This document shows, one piece after another, positions 24,472 to 32,140 of a stretch of DNA of 35,741 nt. This stretch comes from Candidatus Thiomargarita nelsonii (lineage in GTDB: Bacteria; Pseudomonadota; Gammaproteobacteria; Beggiatoales; Beggiatoaceae). Both the position numbers and the translations under genes were made by a program. Position 1 is the first letter of the stretch; every line of letters begins with the position of its first letter. The notes beneath the pieces are model-generated. The model ran no database searches. It saw only the letters and a list, made by a program, of their open reading frames with translations, and had not been told where the DNA came from. Location: assembly GCA_000785145.2 (NCBI GenBank), contig JSZA02000068.1:1-35741 (forward strand). Direction: 5' to 3'.

Positions 24472-24504
24472 CCGTTAATATTTGATTTTAATTTTAGTAT
24501 TGGG

Positions 24505-24538
24505 AACCCGCTCCGCTTCGTGGAGCGGGTTTTTTTTT
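24505..24538 (+). terminator. Rho-independent terminator after pilin 3
   Basis: A ten-bp GC-rich stem (AACCCGCTCC 24505-24514 with GGAGCGGGTT 24522-24531) has a 7-nt loop and is followed by an eight-T run. Confidence 0.92.
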
Positions 24539-24553
24539 ATTTTTACACAGGAC

Positions 24554-24576
24554 GTCCAAGATAAATCTTGGACTCC
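24554..24576. repeat. CCAAGATAAATCTTGG palindrome before GT-C gene
   Basis: GTCCAAGATAAATCTTGGAC with CTCC flank, 32 bp before the start of the membrane transferase. It would sit in the leader of that mRNA. Confidence 0.85.
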
Positions 24577-24608
24577 TAGCCGACAATTTTCCCCTCATTA
24601 AAAATAAA

Positions 24609-26537
24609 ATGAGTTCATACAATCGCTTACAACTGATAATCGGCAGCATTTTTTTTATCATCTTGATGTTTACCACCCGGATTTATTGGGATGGGCTAGA
24701 GGGTAGCCGCCTACTAGATGATACGGCTAATCTACAATTTTTAGAACTGATTAATAATAGAACCGAGAAATTGACTGAAATCCTGCGATTTAGCATGGAA
24801 GGTATTGCCAGTCAGCTCGGTCGCCCCGTCTCACTCTTGAGCTTTGCTTTGCAGGCACACCACTGGCCTTTTGAGCTTTGGAGCTTTAAATATGTGAATC
24901 TTATGATTCATTTAGTCAATGCTTGTCTCATCTTTTGGCTTCTTCTCTACCTCACACGTATTATGGCATTGCCAGAAAGGCGTGCCCTTTTACTGAGCTT
25001 ACTCACCACTTCACTCTGGTTGTTACATCCTTTCCAAGTTTCCACCGTGCTTTACACCGTACAACGTATGGTGGAATTATCAACCCTCTTTACCTTAGCG
25101 GCATTATTGATTTATGTACGCAGTCGTCAACAATTGGCACAAGGGCTTTTAACGCCAAGGGCTTTTTGGATTTGGATTACTCTTGGGATTGGATTGGGTG
25201 GCATACTGGCTACCTTGAGTAAAGAAAATGGTGTGTTGTTGGTTTTATATGTGTTAGTGCTGGAAGCAACCGTTTTACGTTCTTTACCCAAACCGCGCTA
25301 TTGGCAAGCTTGGAGCGGGGTATTTTTATATCTTCCGTTACTGCTACTGGCTGGCTATTTTCTCTTGACTTTTGATAACATACTGAAAGCTTATGAGATT
25401 CGCTCTTTTACCTTGGGAGAACGTTTACTCACTGAAACACGTATCCTTTCCGAGTATCTCTTTAAAATACTGATACCAGTGCCACATTCTTATGGTTTAT
25501 TCCATGATGATTATGTTATTTCTCGTCATTTATTGTCACCCATGACAACTGTGTTCGCTGTCGCTTTTCTCACGCTGATGTTAGTTGCGGCACTCGTTTG
25601 GCGTAGAAAATATCCGGTATTCGCATTAGCGGTTTTGTGGTTTTTAGCTGGGCATGTTTTAGAATCTAGCTTTATTGGGTTGATGTTGTATTTTGAACAT
25701 CGCAATTACTTAGCCATGTTAGGGGTACTTTTTGCGGCTATTTATGGTATCTTGTGGATGTTTGACAGAATGCAGGAGACTTTTTTACGCAAAGCGGCTA
25801 TTGTATTCAGTGCTTTATACTTGCTCCTATTTTCGGTCGTCACTGCCTTAGAAACAGATTTATGGGGTAAGCCTTTAATGCAAGCAGCCGTTTGGGCTGA
25901 ACAACATCCCCAGTCACGCAATGCCCAATCACATGCGGCTAGTCTTTTTCTTGTGGCGGGATATGATAAAAAAGTATTAGAATATTATCGGCAGATGGTA
26001 GAAGCCTTTCCAGAAGATTCTGGTCCTTATGCTATCTGGTTAGGTGGTAGTTGTTATAATAGCAAAATTCCATTACCAGAGATAGAAAAGGTAATACGTC
26101 GTTTTCGGAGCAGCAAAGGTGATATTGCCACTCTTAATGCTTTACAATCCGTCATTAAGCTAAAAGCCGCCGGTGCCTGTGCTCATTTGAGTTCTGAAAC
26201 GATAGAGACTCTTTTCAAGACATTAGCCGAAAATACAGTGTTTACAGTCTTCTATAGAGATGAGCTATATCATCTTTATGCTGCTTTTTATGCTAATGAA
26301 AAACGCTATGGTGATGCCATACGCATGGCTGATAAGTCATTATCTTTAGCCTCTAATATACATCTAGGGTTGCAACGACTGATCTGGTTACAATTGGAGG
26401 GGCGTGATAGAGAAGCATTGGATGGTATCGTCAAGATGCGTGCAGATTTAAATGTCTCTGAAAGATATTTATATCTTGAAGATTTAAATAAAGGTGAAAA
26501 ATTAATACAGGAGAGATTGGAAATTAGTTCAAATTAA
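24609..26537 (+). CDS. GT-C-type membrane glycosyltransferase with helical C-terminus
   Basis: This 642-residue protein has around 10-12 membrane segments in residues 8-425 and a soluble helical C-terminal part of about 210 residues that looks TPR-like. The first loop has the acidic pair in SRLLDDTANLQF (Asp37-Asp38), as in GT-C enzymes that use polyprenyl-phosphate sugars. LYFEHRNYLAMLG near residue 370 is like the E-R-Y motif of TMTC/PMT-type O-glycosyltransferases. Such enzymes transfer a sugar from a lipid carrier to a protein on the periplasmic side. It follows pilin 3 and is directly followed by a polyprenyl-phosphate GT2, so it may glycosylate pilin or another surface protein. No Shine-Dalgarno site is obvious. 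Family assignment is by motif and topology only. Confidence 0.7.
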   Translation: MSSYNRLQLIIGSIFFIILMFTTRIYWDGLEGSRLLDDTANLQFLELINNRTEKLTEILRFSMEGIASQLGRPVSLLSFALQAHHWPFELWSFKYVNLMIHLVNACLIFWLLLYLTRIMALPERRALLLSLLTTSLWLLHPFQVSTVLYTVQRMVELSTLFTLAALLIYVRSRQQLAQGLLTPRAFWIWITLGIGLGGILATLSKENGVLLVLYVLVLEATVLRSLPKPRYWQAWSGVFLYLPLLLLAGYFLLTFDNILKAYEIRSFTLGERLLTETRILSEYLFKILIPVPHSYGLFHDDYVISRHLLSPMTTVFAVAFLTLMLVAALVWRRKYPVFALAVLWFLAGHVLESSFIGLMLYFEHRNYLAMLGVLFAAIYGILWMFDRMQETFLRKAAIVFSALYLLLFSVVTALETDLWGKPLMQAAVWAEQHPQSRNAQSHAASLFLVAGYDKKVLEYYRQMVEAFPEDSGPYAIWLGGSCYNSKIPLPEIEKVIRRFRSSKGDIATLNALQSVIKLKAAGACAHLSSETIETLFKTLAENTVFTVFYRDELYHLYAAFYANEKRYGDAIRMADKSLSLASNIHLGLQRLIWLQLEGRDREALDGIVKMRADLNVSERYLYLEDLNKGEKLIQERLEISSN

Positions 26538-26540
26538 TTG

Positions 26541-26563
26541 GTGCAAGGTACGCCTTGCACTCC
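26541..26563. repeat. GTGCAAGGTACGCCTTGCAC palindrome between GT genes
   Basis: A variant of the GGAGTnCAAnG family lies three bases after the GT-C stop codon and before the GT2 start. Its core differs (GCAAGGTACGCCTTGC) but the CTCC end is the same. It would form a hairpin between two cotranscribed genes. Confidence 0.75.
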
Positions 26564-26585
26564 ACACACTTTTAATCAAAATCTT

Positions 26586-27440
26586 ATGAGCTTGAGTATC
26601 ATTTTACCTTGTCTGAATGAAGCGCAGAGTTTAAAAAAGCTTATTCCGACTTTAAAACAAAATTACGCCGATGCTGAAATTATCGTGGTTGATGATGGTT
26701 CTAGCGATGACTCGGCGAGTATTGCCACGCAAGCAGGCGCAAAAGTCATCAGTCATCCCTACAGTATGGGCAATGGTGCTGCCATCAAAAGTGGAGCACG
26801 CGCTGCCAGTGGCGATATTTTCATATTTATGGATGCCGATGGACAACATGATCCCCAAGATATTGAAAGGCAATTGGCGGAGTTGGAGGGTGGGCATGAG
26901 ATGGTCGTCGGCGCCCGTAGTGGCAATTCACAAGCCAGTTTTTTGCGCTGGTGTGCGAATAGCTTTTATAATTGGCTATCGAGTTGGATGGTTGGACATA
27001 AGGTTGCGGACTTAACGTCTGGATTTCGCGCCGTTAAAGCCGACAAGTTTAAAGAATTTCTCTATTTACTACCCAATGGATTTTCTTATCCGACTACCAT
27101 CACAATGGCTTTTTTCCGCGCTGGCTATGGTGTCAGTTATATTCCCATTGTGGCACATACACGTATCGGCAAGAGCCATATTAAACTCTTGCGTGACGGT
27201 GTACGGTTTTTGCTGATTATTTTCAAGATAGGCACATTGTATGCGCCCTTAAAGTTATTTGGCTCGCTGAGTTCGGGATTTTTTCTGTTGGGGCTAGGTT
27301 ATTACATACACACCTTCGTAACGGCTGGACGCTTTACCAATATGGGTGTTTTGTTGTTTGTCACTTCTTTGCTGATTTTTTTGATCGGTTTAGTTTCTGA
27401 ACAAATTACCCAACTTTTATATTCAAACTCGGAAAAATAA
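26586..27440 (+). CDS. GT2 polyprenyl-phosphate glycosyltransferase
   Basis: This 284-residue enzyme is of the dolichyl/undecaprenyl-phosphate glycosyltransferase type (DPM1, GtrB, ArnC relatives), which load a sugar from a nucleotide donor onto a lipid phosphate on the cytoplasmic face. The GT-A domain has SIILPCLNEAQSLKKLIPTL, EIIVVDDGSSD and the metal-binding FMDADGQHDP (DxD). GFRAVKADKF follows, and two C-terminal membrane helices (about 215-280) anchor it. The start at 26586 (MSLSIILP) is preferred, as the frame upstream runs through a palindrome. There is no clear ribosome site, so coupling to the GT-C gene 48 bp upstream is possible. It probably supplies the lipid-linked sugar for that transferase. 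Confidence 0.9.
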   Translation: MSLSIILPCLNEAQSLKKLIPTLKQNYADAEIIVVDDGSSDDSASIATQAGAKVISHPYSMGNGAAIKSGARAASGDIFIFMDADGQHDPQDIERQLAELEGGHEMVVGARSGNSQASFLRWCANSFYNWLSSWMVGHKVADLTSGFRAVKADKFKEFLYLLPNGFSYPTTITMAFFRAGYGVSYIPIVAHTRIGKSHIKLLRDGVRFLLIIFKIGTLYAPLKLFGSLSSGFFLLGLGYYIHTFVTAGRFTNMGVLLFVTSLLIFLIGLVSEQITQLLYSNSEK

Positions 27441-27504
27441 GTCATGTAGTAATCCACCAACAGTTGTTTAGCTTCGCTGACCAAAAGATTTATGTGTACC
27501 TACT

Positions 27505-27632
27505 TAGGCAACTCGCAAATAATAATATACCAGTCAGGGCAACCATAAAGGATTGCCCCTACGGTAATCATGGGGTTGTAGGGGCAATCCCTTGTGGTTG
27601 CCCTTGCCATATTATTATTTGCGAGTTGCCTT
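27505..27632. mobile_element. MITE-like element with 24-bp terminal inverted repeats
   Basis: TAGGCAACTCGCAAATAATA with TAT next (27505-27528) and its near-exact complement (27609-27632) frame an inner inverted repeat (GGGCAACC...AGGATTGCCCCTAC and GTAGGGGCAATCCC...GGTTGCCC). There is no ORF. The right end overlaps the end of the TMTC-like gene and supplies its stop codon. Confidence 0.85.
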
Positions 27633-29270
27633 AGAACCCGTGAGTGGTATTTTTACCAACAGTTCTCGCGCCCCTTTATTCTCCGGATTGATTTCTAGTG
27701 CTTTTGTTAATGAATCTTGTGCGGGTTCTAAAAGCCCTTGTTTAAAATATATCCATCCAATCATATAGTAAATGTTATCCCAGCTATAGTCCACCTCCGT
27801 CTTGAGTTCTATCAGTTGCTTGAGGAGAGCCAGTGCCTCTTCTAAGCGATTTAGCTTGATATAAGCAATCGAAAGATTTTCGTACCACCACTTATTTCGA
27901 GGTTCTAGCGACAATGCGAGATGATAATGCACAATTGCCTTTTCATACTTTCCTTCCTTTAAATAGGCATTACCCAAATAAAATTGTACCGAAGGGGTAG
28001 TGGGCGTGTATGCCACAGTATAATTCCAAAATATCACGTCATTTTTCCAAACCAAGCTTTGTTTTTGAGTCAATTGTACTAACACAACACTTAGTAACAA
28101 AAAACTGATAAGGGTTCCTAATTTGAGGAGTTTTCCGGCGTATAATAGTTTGGCGATACCAATACCTAAGAGTATATAAAAAGGAATTGTCGGTAAATAA
28201 ACATAACGATCTGCCGCCGCTTGACCACCTACTTGTATGATGCCAATGACAGGCGATAAAGTGACCAAATAAAATAACCAAGTTATTAACCAATAATACT
28301 TTTTTTTATACCAGGAGTAGCCACACAGAAAAGTAATGAAAAAACAGGTGATGACTGGAATCAAGTCGAGAGTTGATGGAAAAGGATAATAAGGTGATAA
28401 ACCAAGAGGAAAAATGAATTTGGTAATATAAAAAATAAGACTATTAAAGGCATTCAGTAAACGCATTTCTATGCTCAAGCCTTGAATGCTTGCAAGGGCG
28501 CCCCCCTGCTCTTGTGCCACAAGAGTAATGATAATTGAGAAAAGCGTAAAAATAAAAAAGGGGATTTTTTCAATGATAAGCAAAGAAAGTTTGTCTGGCT
28601 GAGCTGAGGCGGTGAGAACTGTTCTATTGAGTGGATAAACATCCATCAGTATCAGAATGACTGGGAACGTCACCGCCATCGGTTTCGCTAAGAGTGCCAG
28701 TACAAAGCAGAACAGTGCTGACAAATACCAAGATAGATGTCGGCTGGTATTATAAAAAACATAAGATAACAGGGCTAATAAGATAAAAAATAGGCTTAAC
28801 ACATCTTTGCGTTCTGCTATCCACACAACAGATTCAACATGTTGTGGATGTATTCCAAATAAAATCGCAGCGCACCCAGCTGCTAACAGTGTTTGATTGT
28901 TAAAAGATTTGTTGGCAGATGACATTAAAACAATCACCAGCACAAAGAGTAAAACGGTGTTAAAGCCGTGAATAATAAGACTGACAAGGTGATGTCCCCA
29001 CGGCTCAAGTCCAAACCAAGCATAGTCAAGGGCATGTGAGAGCCAAGTCAGGGGATGCCAATTCGCCATGTAAAAATGGGTAAACATCCATTGGATATTT
29101 TCCCAATTGAAGGCTTTGATGTTGGGATTACCAATCACATAGTATCCAGTATCCCAACTTGCAACAAAAGCATTGTTTAAGGCGTTGTGGTAGGCGGTGA
29201 ATATGGCTAGTGCCAAACAAAAAATAATGAGGATTATTTTAATGAGAAAAAATTTGTTGATATTTTTCAT
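27615..29270 (-). CDS. TMTC-like membrane O-glycosyltransferase with TPRs
   Basis: This protein has 551 residues: about 11 membrane segments, then three tetratricopeptide repeats (about 420-540; FYLGNAYLKEGKYEKAIVHY, YMIGWIYFKQGLLEPAQDSL). Bacterial relatives of TMTC O-mannosyltransferases share the motif set seen here: WDTGYYVIGNPNI near the start, MANWHPLTWLSH, HPQHVESVVWIAERKD and GGQAAADRYVYLPTIPFY. They transfer a sugar from a lipid carrier to proteins, with TPRs as recognition arms. The start is taken at MKNINKFF (29270), since the longer frame begins with a TTG inside a palindrome. The last residues, about SKATRK and the stop codon, come from the terminal repeat of a mobile element, so the native C-terminus is changed. 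It is last in a five-gene minus-strand cluster. Confidence 0.82.
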   Translation of the reverse strand: MKNINKFFLIKIILIIFCLALAIFTAYHNALNNAFVASWDTGYYVIGNPNIKAFNWENIQWMFTHFYMANWHPLTWLSHALDYAWFGLEPWGHHLVSLIIHGFNTVLLFVLVIVLMSSANKSFNNQTLLAAGCAAILFGIHPQHVESVVWIAERKDVLSLFFILLALLSYVFYNTSRHLSWYLSALFCFVLALLAKPMAVTFPVILILMDVYPLNRTVLTASAQPDKLSLLIIEKIPFFIFTLFSIIITLVAQEQGGALASIQGLSIEMRLLNAFNSLIFYITKFIFPLGLSPYYPFPSTLDLIPVITCFFITFLCGYSWYKKKYYWLITWLFYLVTLSPVIGIIQVGGQAAADRYVYLPTIPFYILLGIGIAKLLYAGKLLKLGTLISFLLLSVVLVQLTQKQSLVWKNDVIFWNYTVAYTPTTPSVQFYLGNAYLKEGKYEKAIVHYHLALSLEPRNKWWYENLSIAYIKLNRLEEALALLKQLIELKTEVDYSWDNIYYMIGWIYFKQGLLEPAQDSLTKALEINPENKGARELLVKIPLTGSKATRK

Positions 29271-29279
29271 ATAATTGTA

Positions 29280-29302
29280 GGAGTCCAAGATTTATCTTGG
29301 AC
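29280..29302. repeat. CCAAGATTTATCTTGG palindrome between minus-strand genes
   Basis: This copy fills almost the whole 31-bp gap between the methyltransferase stop and the TMTC-like start, and the methyltransferase stop codon TAG touches it. It would be a hairpin inside the operon mRNA. Confidence 0.85.
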
Positions 29303-30243
29303 TAAACTTTCTTTTTAGCAAAAATTGTTACTGTACCATAATGAGCTGTCAGTTCTTCAATGATATAGCCTAGCAAGCCGATTGGAACCCAGATAATGGC
29401 AGTGAGTAGTTGAATAAGCAAAGGAAATTTGGCAACCTTTCGCCAAGCACTGCCTCCTTGCAAAAAACGATAAAGCGTATTTGGAGCATAAGGGGTGAAA
29501 AGATTGGCAAGACTTTGAAACCATCCAAATAGATTTTGAATAGCATCCCCTGAAGTCACTTTCAGGATTTCGTAGTCATGTCTTTCTAGCAACTCAATAA
29601 GTCCTTTTTTACTAAAATGAAAAAGATGTCTTGGTACATCTAAATGAAACCAAGTCGCTAAAGCTAACTGGGCTTGATAACTACTGATATTCGGTACACT
29701 AATACATAACACGCCATCTTTTTCAAGGACTTGAGTCGCTTGTTCTAAAGCAGTGATGGGATCGGGCAAGTGTTCAAATACATGCCAAAAGACGATGAGT
29801 TGGAAAAATTCTGTCGGCCAAATATTTTCCTGTTCTGTTGTTAAAACATTAACGTCTTCATTTTTGAGTATCCACTCAGCCGCCCCCGCCGATTCCAGAC
29901 AATAGACTTGAACTCCTAATTGTTTAAGTTCACGCAATATATAAGCTCTACCACAGCCCATTTCCAAAACCCGCTTAGGTTGGAAGTTTTTATAAAAAAA
30001 TTGGGCATTTCTTTTGTGATTAAAGCGAAATATTTTTTCTATCAGCGGTGAAAATTTACCCTTTTTAGAATTATAGTAGGCAGTGCCATAGTAATCCGTT
30101 GTTGGATTTTGAGAAATCCCTTGTGTGATATAACATCCACAGGCATGACAATTAAGCAAAGTAAATGTATGTTTGCTTAGATAATCACTGCATTTATGTG
30201 ATGTTTGAGAGAGCGTCTTTTGTTGGCAAATTGGACAAAGCAT
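29302..30243 (-). CDS. SAM-dependent methyltransferase with N-terminal Zn ribbon
   Basis: This 313-residue protein begins with a likely zinc ribbon (CPIC at 3-6 and CHAC at 32-35). It continues with a class I methyltransferase fold: motif I VLEMGCGRAYILREL (92-106), an acidic second motif YCLESAG, and LIVFWHVFEHLPDP as motif IV and post-motif. The C-terminus has a hydrophobic stretch (LLTAIIWVPIGLLGYIIEEL) that may tie it to the membrane. The zinc ribbon plus Methyltransf_23 layout is common in glycan and lipid biosynthesis clusters, where a sugar or lipid head is methylated. It follows a GT2 gene with a 14-bp gap, so co-transcription is likely. The substrate is unknown. Confidence 0.85.
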   Translation of the reverse strand: MLCPICQQKTLSQTSHKCSDYLSKHTFTLLNCHACGCYITQGISQNPTTDYYGTAYYNSKKGKFSPLIEKIFRFNHKRNAQFFYKNFQPKRVLEMGCGRAYILRELKQLGVQVYCLESAGAAEWILKNEDVNVLTTEQENIWPTEFFQLIVFWHVFEHLPDPITALEQATQVLEKDGVLCISVPNISSYQAQLALATWFHLDVPRHLFHFSKKGLIELLERHDYEILKVTSGDAIQNLFGWFQSLANLFTPYAPNTLYRFLQGGSAWRKVAKFPLLIQLLTAIIWVPIGLLGYIIEELTAHYGTVTIFAKKKV

Positions 30244-30257
30244 TTTTGAATTTAAAT

Positions 30258-31025
30258 TTAACGTTTTTTTCTTCTGAACTCATCAAGTGGACTAAAACGA
30301 GAACTTGAAACCATTTTCCACCGATGCAGTAGATATTCTAAAGTCGTCATGATAACGCTTAGCCCATATTTGACTGCTCTTACAAAATTGATAGAAGAAG
30401 CATCATCAAAATACCGTGTTGGACAAGTGATTTCACCAATCGAAAAATTGGCATAAAGAATCTGTAGCAACATTTGATTATCAAAAATGAAATCATTTGA
30501 ATTATTATCTAAAGGTAGCGTTTCCAAAATTTCTCTGGAAAAGGCTCTATAGCCTGTATGGTATTCAGATAATTTATGACGTATCAACAGATTTTGATAA
30601 ACCGTTAAAAAACGGTTTGATACATATTTATAGAGAGGCATACCGCCCTTTAATGCCCCTTCTCCTAAAATCCGAGAGCCTAACACACAGTCAAATATCC
30701 CTTCTGAAATTAATGAAGCCATTGCGGTAATCAATTTCGGCGTGTACTGATAATCGGGATGCAACATGATAACAATGTCTGCCCCTTTTTGCAAAGCCGT
30801 TTTATAACAGGTTTTTTGATTACCACCATACCCCATATTCTGATCATGTAAAATCGTTGAGATACCGAGCGATTTTGAAACTTGGGCAGTGGCATCACCA
30901 CTTTTATCATCTACCAAAATAACTTCATCAACAATATCGTGAGGGATTTCCTCATAAGTGCGCCGCAGAGTGCGTTCAGCATTATAGGCGGGCATGACGA
31001 TAACAATTTTTTTTCCATTATGCAT
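30258..31025 (-). CDS. GT2 glycosyltransferase, DPM1-like
   Basis: This 255-residue family 2 glycosyltransferase shows VIVMPAYNAERTLRRTYEEI, DEVILVDDKSGD and MGYGGNQKTCYKTAL. In place of a plain DxD it has MLHPDYQYTPKLI, as in a known subgroup of polyprenyl-phosphate sugar transferases. GYRAFSREIL and FDNQMLLQILYANFSIGEIT follow. It has no C-terminal membrane helices, unlike the GT2 at 26586-27440, so it is soluble or peripheral. The start at 31025 lies one base after the stop of the MazG-like gene; the longer frame from 31055 would overlap that gene. It probably charges a lipid carrier with a sugar for the TMTC-like transferase further down the same strand. Confidence 0.88.
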   Translation of the reverse strand: MHNGKKIVIVMPAYNAERTLRRTYEEIPHDIVDEVILVDDKSGDATAQVSKSLGISTILHDQNMGYGGNQKTCYKTALQKGADIVIMLHPDYQYTPKLITAMASLISEGIFDCVLGSRILGEGALKGGMPLYKYVSNRFLTVYQNLLIRHKLSEYHTGYRAFSREILETLPLDNNSNDFIFDNQMLLQILYANFSIGEITCPTRYFDDASSINFVRAVKYGLSVIMTTLEYLLHRWKMVSSSRFSPLDEFRRKKR

Positions 31026-31026
31026 A

Positions 31027-31377
31027 TCAATATTCTTCAGCGCGGCGAGCATCACCCTTTACCCGCTCCACAGGATAACGAGTTTCATTAATTTCGATTT
31101 TGCTTTGGGCAGCGGCAATTAGATCAATATCAAGTTTATCGGCGATACGAATAAGATAAATCAATACATCGGCTAATTCATGACTGACAGCTTGTTTTTT
31201 TTCGGGAGATAGTAACTGGCTTTGTTCTTCTGTGAGCCATTGAAAATGTTCAACTAATTCCGCAGCTTCTGCAATTAAAGCCATGGCGAGATTTTTGGGC
31301 GAATGAAACTGGTCCCAGTCGCGCATGGCGGCAAATTCGGCTAGGCGTTGGCGTAATTTTTCTAAGTTGTCATTCAT
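31027..31377 (-). CDS. MazG-like nucleotide pyrophosphohydrolase
   Basis: This 116-residue protein is of the all-alpha NTP pyrophosphohydrolase superfamily, near the dCTPase RS21-C6 (XTP3TPA) type. These enzymes split NTPs or modified dNTPs to NMP and PPi, cleaning the nucleotide pool. The metal-binding signature EAAEL (Glu37, Glu40) and HELADV (Glu67, Asp70) is complete. The gene overlaps the DUF2939 gene upstream by 8 bp and abuts the GT2 gene, so it is translated in the same operon. Why a housecleaning enzyme lies in a glycosylation cluster is not clear, and the exact substrate is unknown. Confidence 0.9.
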   Translation of the reverse strand: MNDNLEKLRQRLAEFAAMRDWDQFHSPKNLAMALIAEAAELVEHFQWLTEEQSQLLSPEKKQAVSHELADVLIYLIRIADKLDIDLIAAAQSKIEINETRYPVERVKGDARRAEEY

Positions 31378-31819
31378 AAATCGCCGTCACCCGCCAATTC
31401 CAATCTTGCAGAGTCATTTCAACATGAACGGGATTATGCCCTAATTCTCCAAGTCTAATCGTGAAACGAGTCGGCGATTCAAAAAAGGCAAATGTCACCT
31501 TATCCCACAGTGGTCCAATTTGACGTAAACGCTCAAGTATCCAATTCGCATCTATCATCGTGTCCACAGCCGTATTGCCGAAAATTTTTGCCCCTTCACG
31601 CATCATACCAGACAAAGGATTTTGTTGAGGCGCTAAATGGTTTATTTTCCATTCGATGTTTTTTTTGTGATTGAGGCGAATCGTTTCAATATCGAGCAGT
31701 TGGTTAAATGCGACTTGGTCATTATTTGCTACGGCGTTACTGAGTTGATACAAATGTACATAAGGCCATACCAAATAGGTCATAATGGCTAAAAATATCA
31801 ATCCACTAAAATATTTCAT
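31370..31819 (-). CDS. DUF2939 family membrane-anchored protein
   Basis: This 149-residue protein has one N-terminal membrane helix (YFSGLIFLAIMTYLVWPYV) and a periplasmic part. The start YxHLYQLSNAVANNDQVAFNQLLD fits DUF2939, a family without known function in proteobacteria. The start codon at 31819 is directly preceded by a 7-bp tandem repeat and there is no ribosome site, so the upstream region may have been replaced. It is the first gene of the five-gene minus-strand cluster and overlaps the MazG-like gene. Confidence 0.8.
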   Translation of the reverse strand: MKYFSGLIFLAIMTYLVWPYVHLYQLSNAVANNDQVAFNQLLDIETIRLNHKKNIEWKINHLAPQQNPLSGMMREGAKIFGNTAVDTMIDANWILERLRQIGPLWDKVTFAFFESPTRFTIRLGELGHNPVHVEMTLQDWNWRVTAIYE

Positions 31820-31846
31820 ATCAGTTATCAGTTATCAGTTATCAAC
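31819..31846. repeat. Four copies of a TTATCAG-type 7-bp tandem repeat
   Basis: The unit TATCAGT runs about four times directly up to the DUF2939 start codon. A similar run, with GTCAACTGATAACT, is seen within the NRPS coding region at about 2265-2298. Confidence 0.85.
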
Positions 31847-31855
31847 AAATGGCTT

Positions 31856-32128
31856 AGGTTTCGGGAAATCCGCTTCGCTCCATTCCCGAAACAACGGGAA
31901 ATTTTAGGTTTAGCTTCGCTGACTTCAAGTTCCCTACGGGAGGAAATCCGCTTGTTGTTTCGGGAATGGAGCGAAGCGGATTTCCCGAAACGAAAACCAT
32001 TGTTGTTTCGGGAATGGAGCGAAGCGGATTTCCCGAAACGAAAACCATTGTTGTTTCGGGAATGAGGTACGATTTCCCGAAACGAAAACCATTGTTGTTT
32101 CGGGAATGAGGTACGATTTCCCGAAACT
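31856..32128. repeat. Tandem array of TTTCGGGAA...TTCCCGAAA palindromes
   Basis: Four direct units of 44-48 bp (about 31953-32128) each have the arms TTTCGGGAA and TTCCCGAAA around GGAGCGAAGCGGA (two units) or TGAGGTACGA (two units), joined by CGAAAACCATTGTTG. An inverted copy is at 31856-31893. The region lies between the DUF2939 and carbonic anhydrase genes. Frames across it have no family match and are ignored. No gene is present. Confidence 0.9.
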
Positions 32129-32140
32129 CTATTTAAGGCA

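Noticed and set aside
31953..32128. Possible CRISPR array
   Set aside because: The units are contiguous palindromes with 15-nt constant linkers rather than unique spacers, and no cas gene is near.
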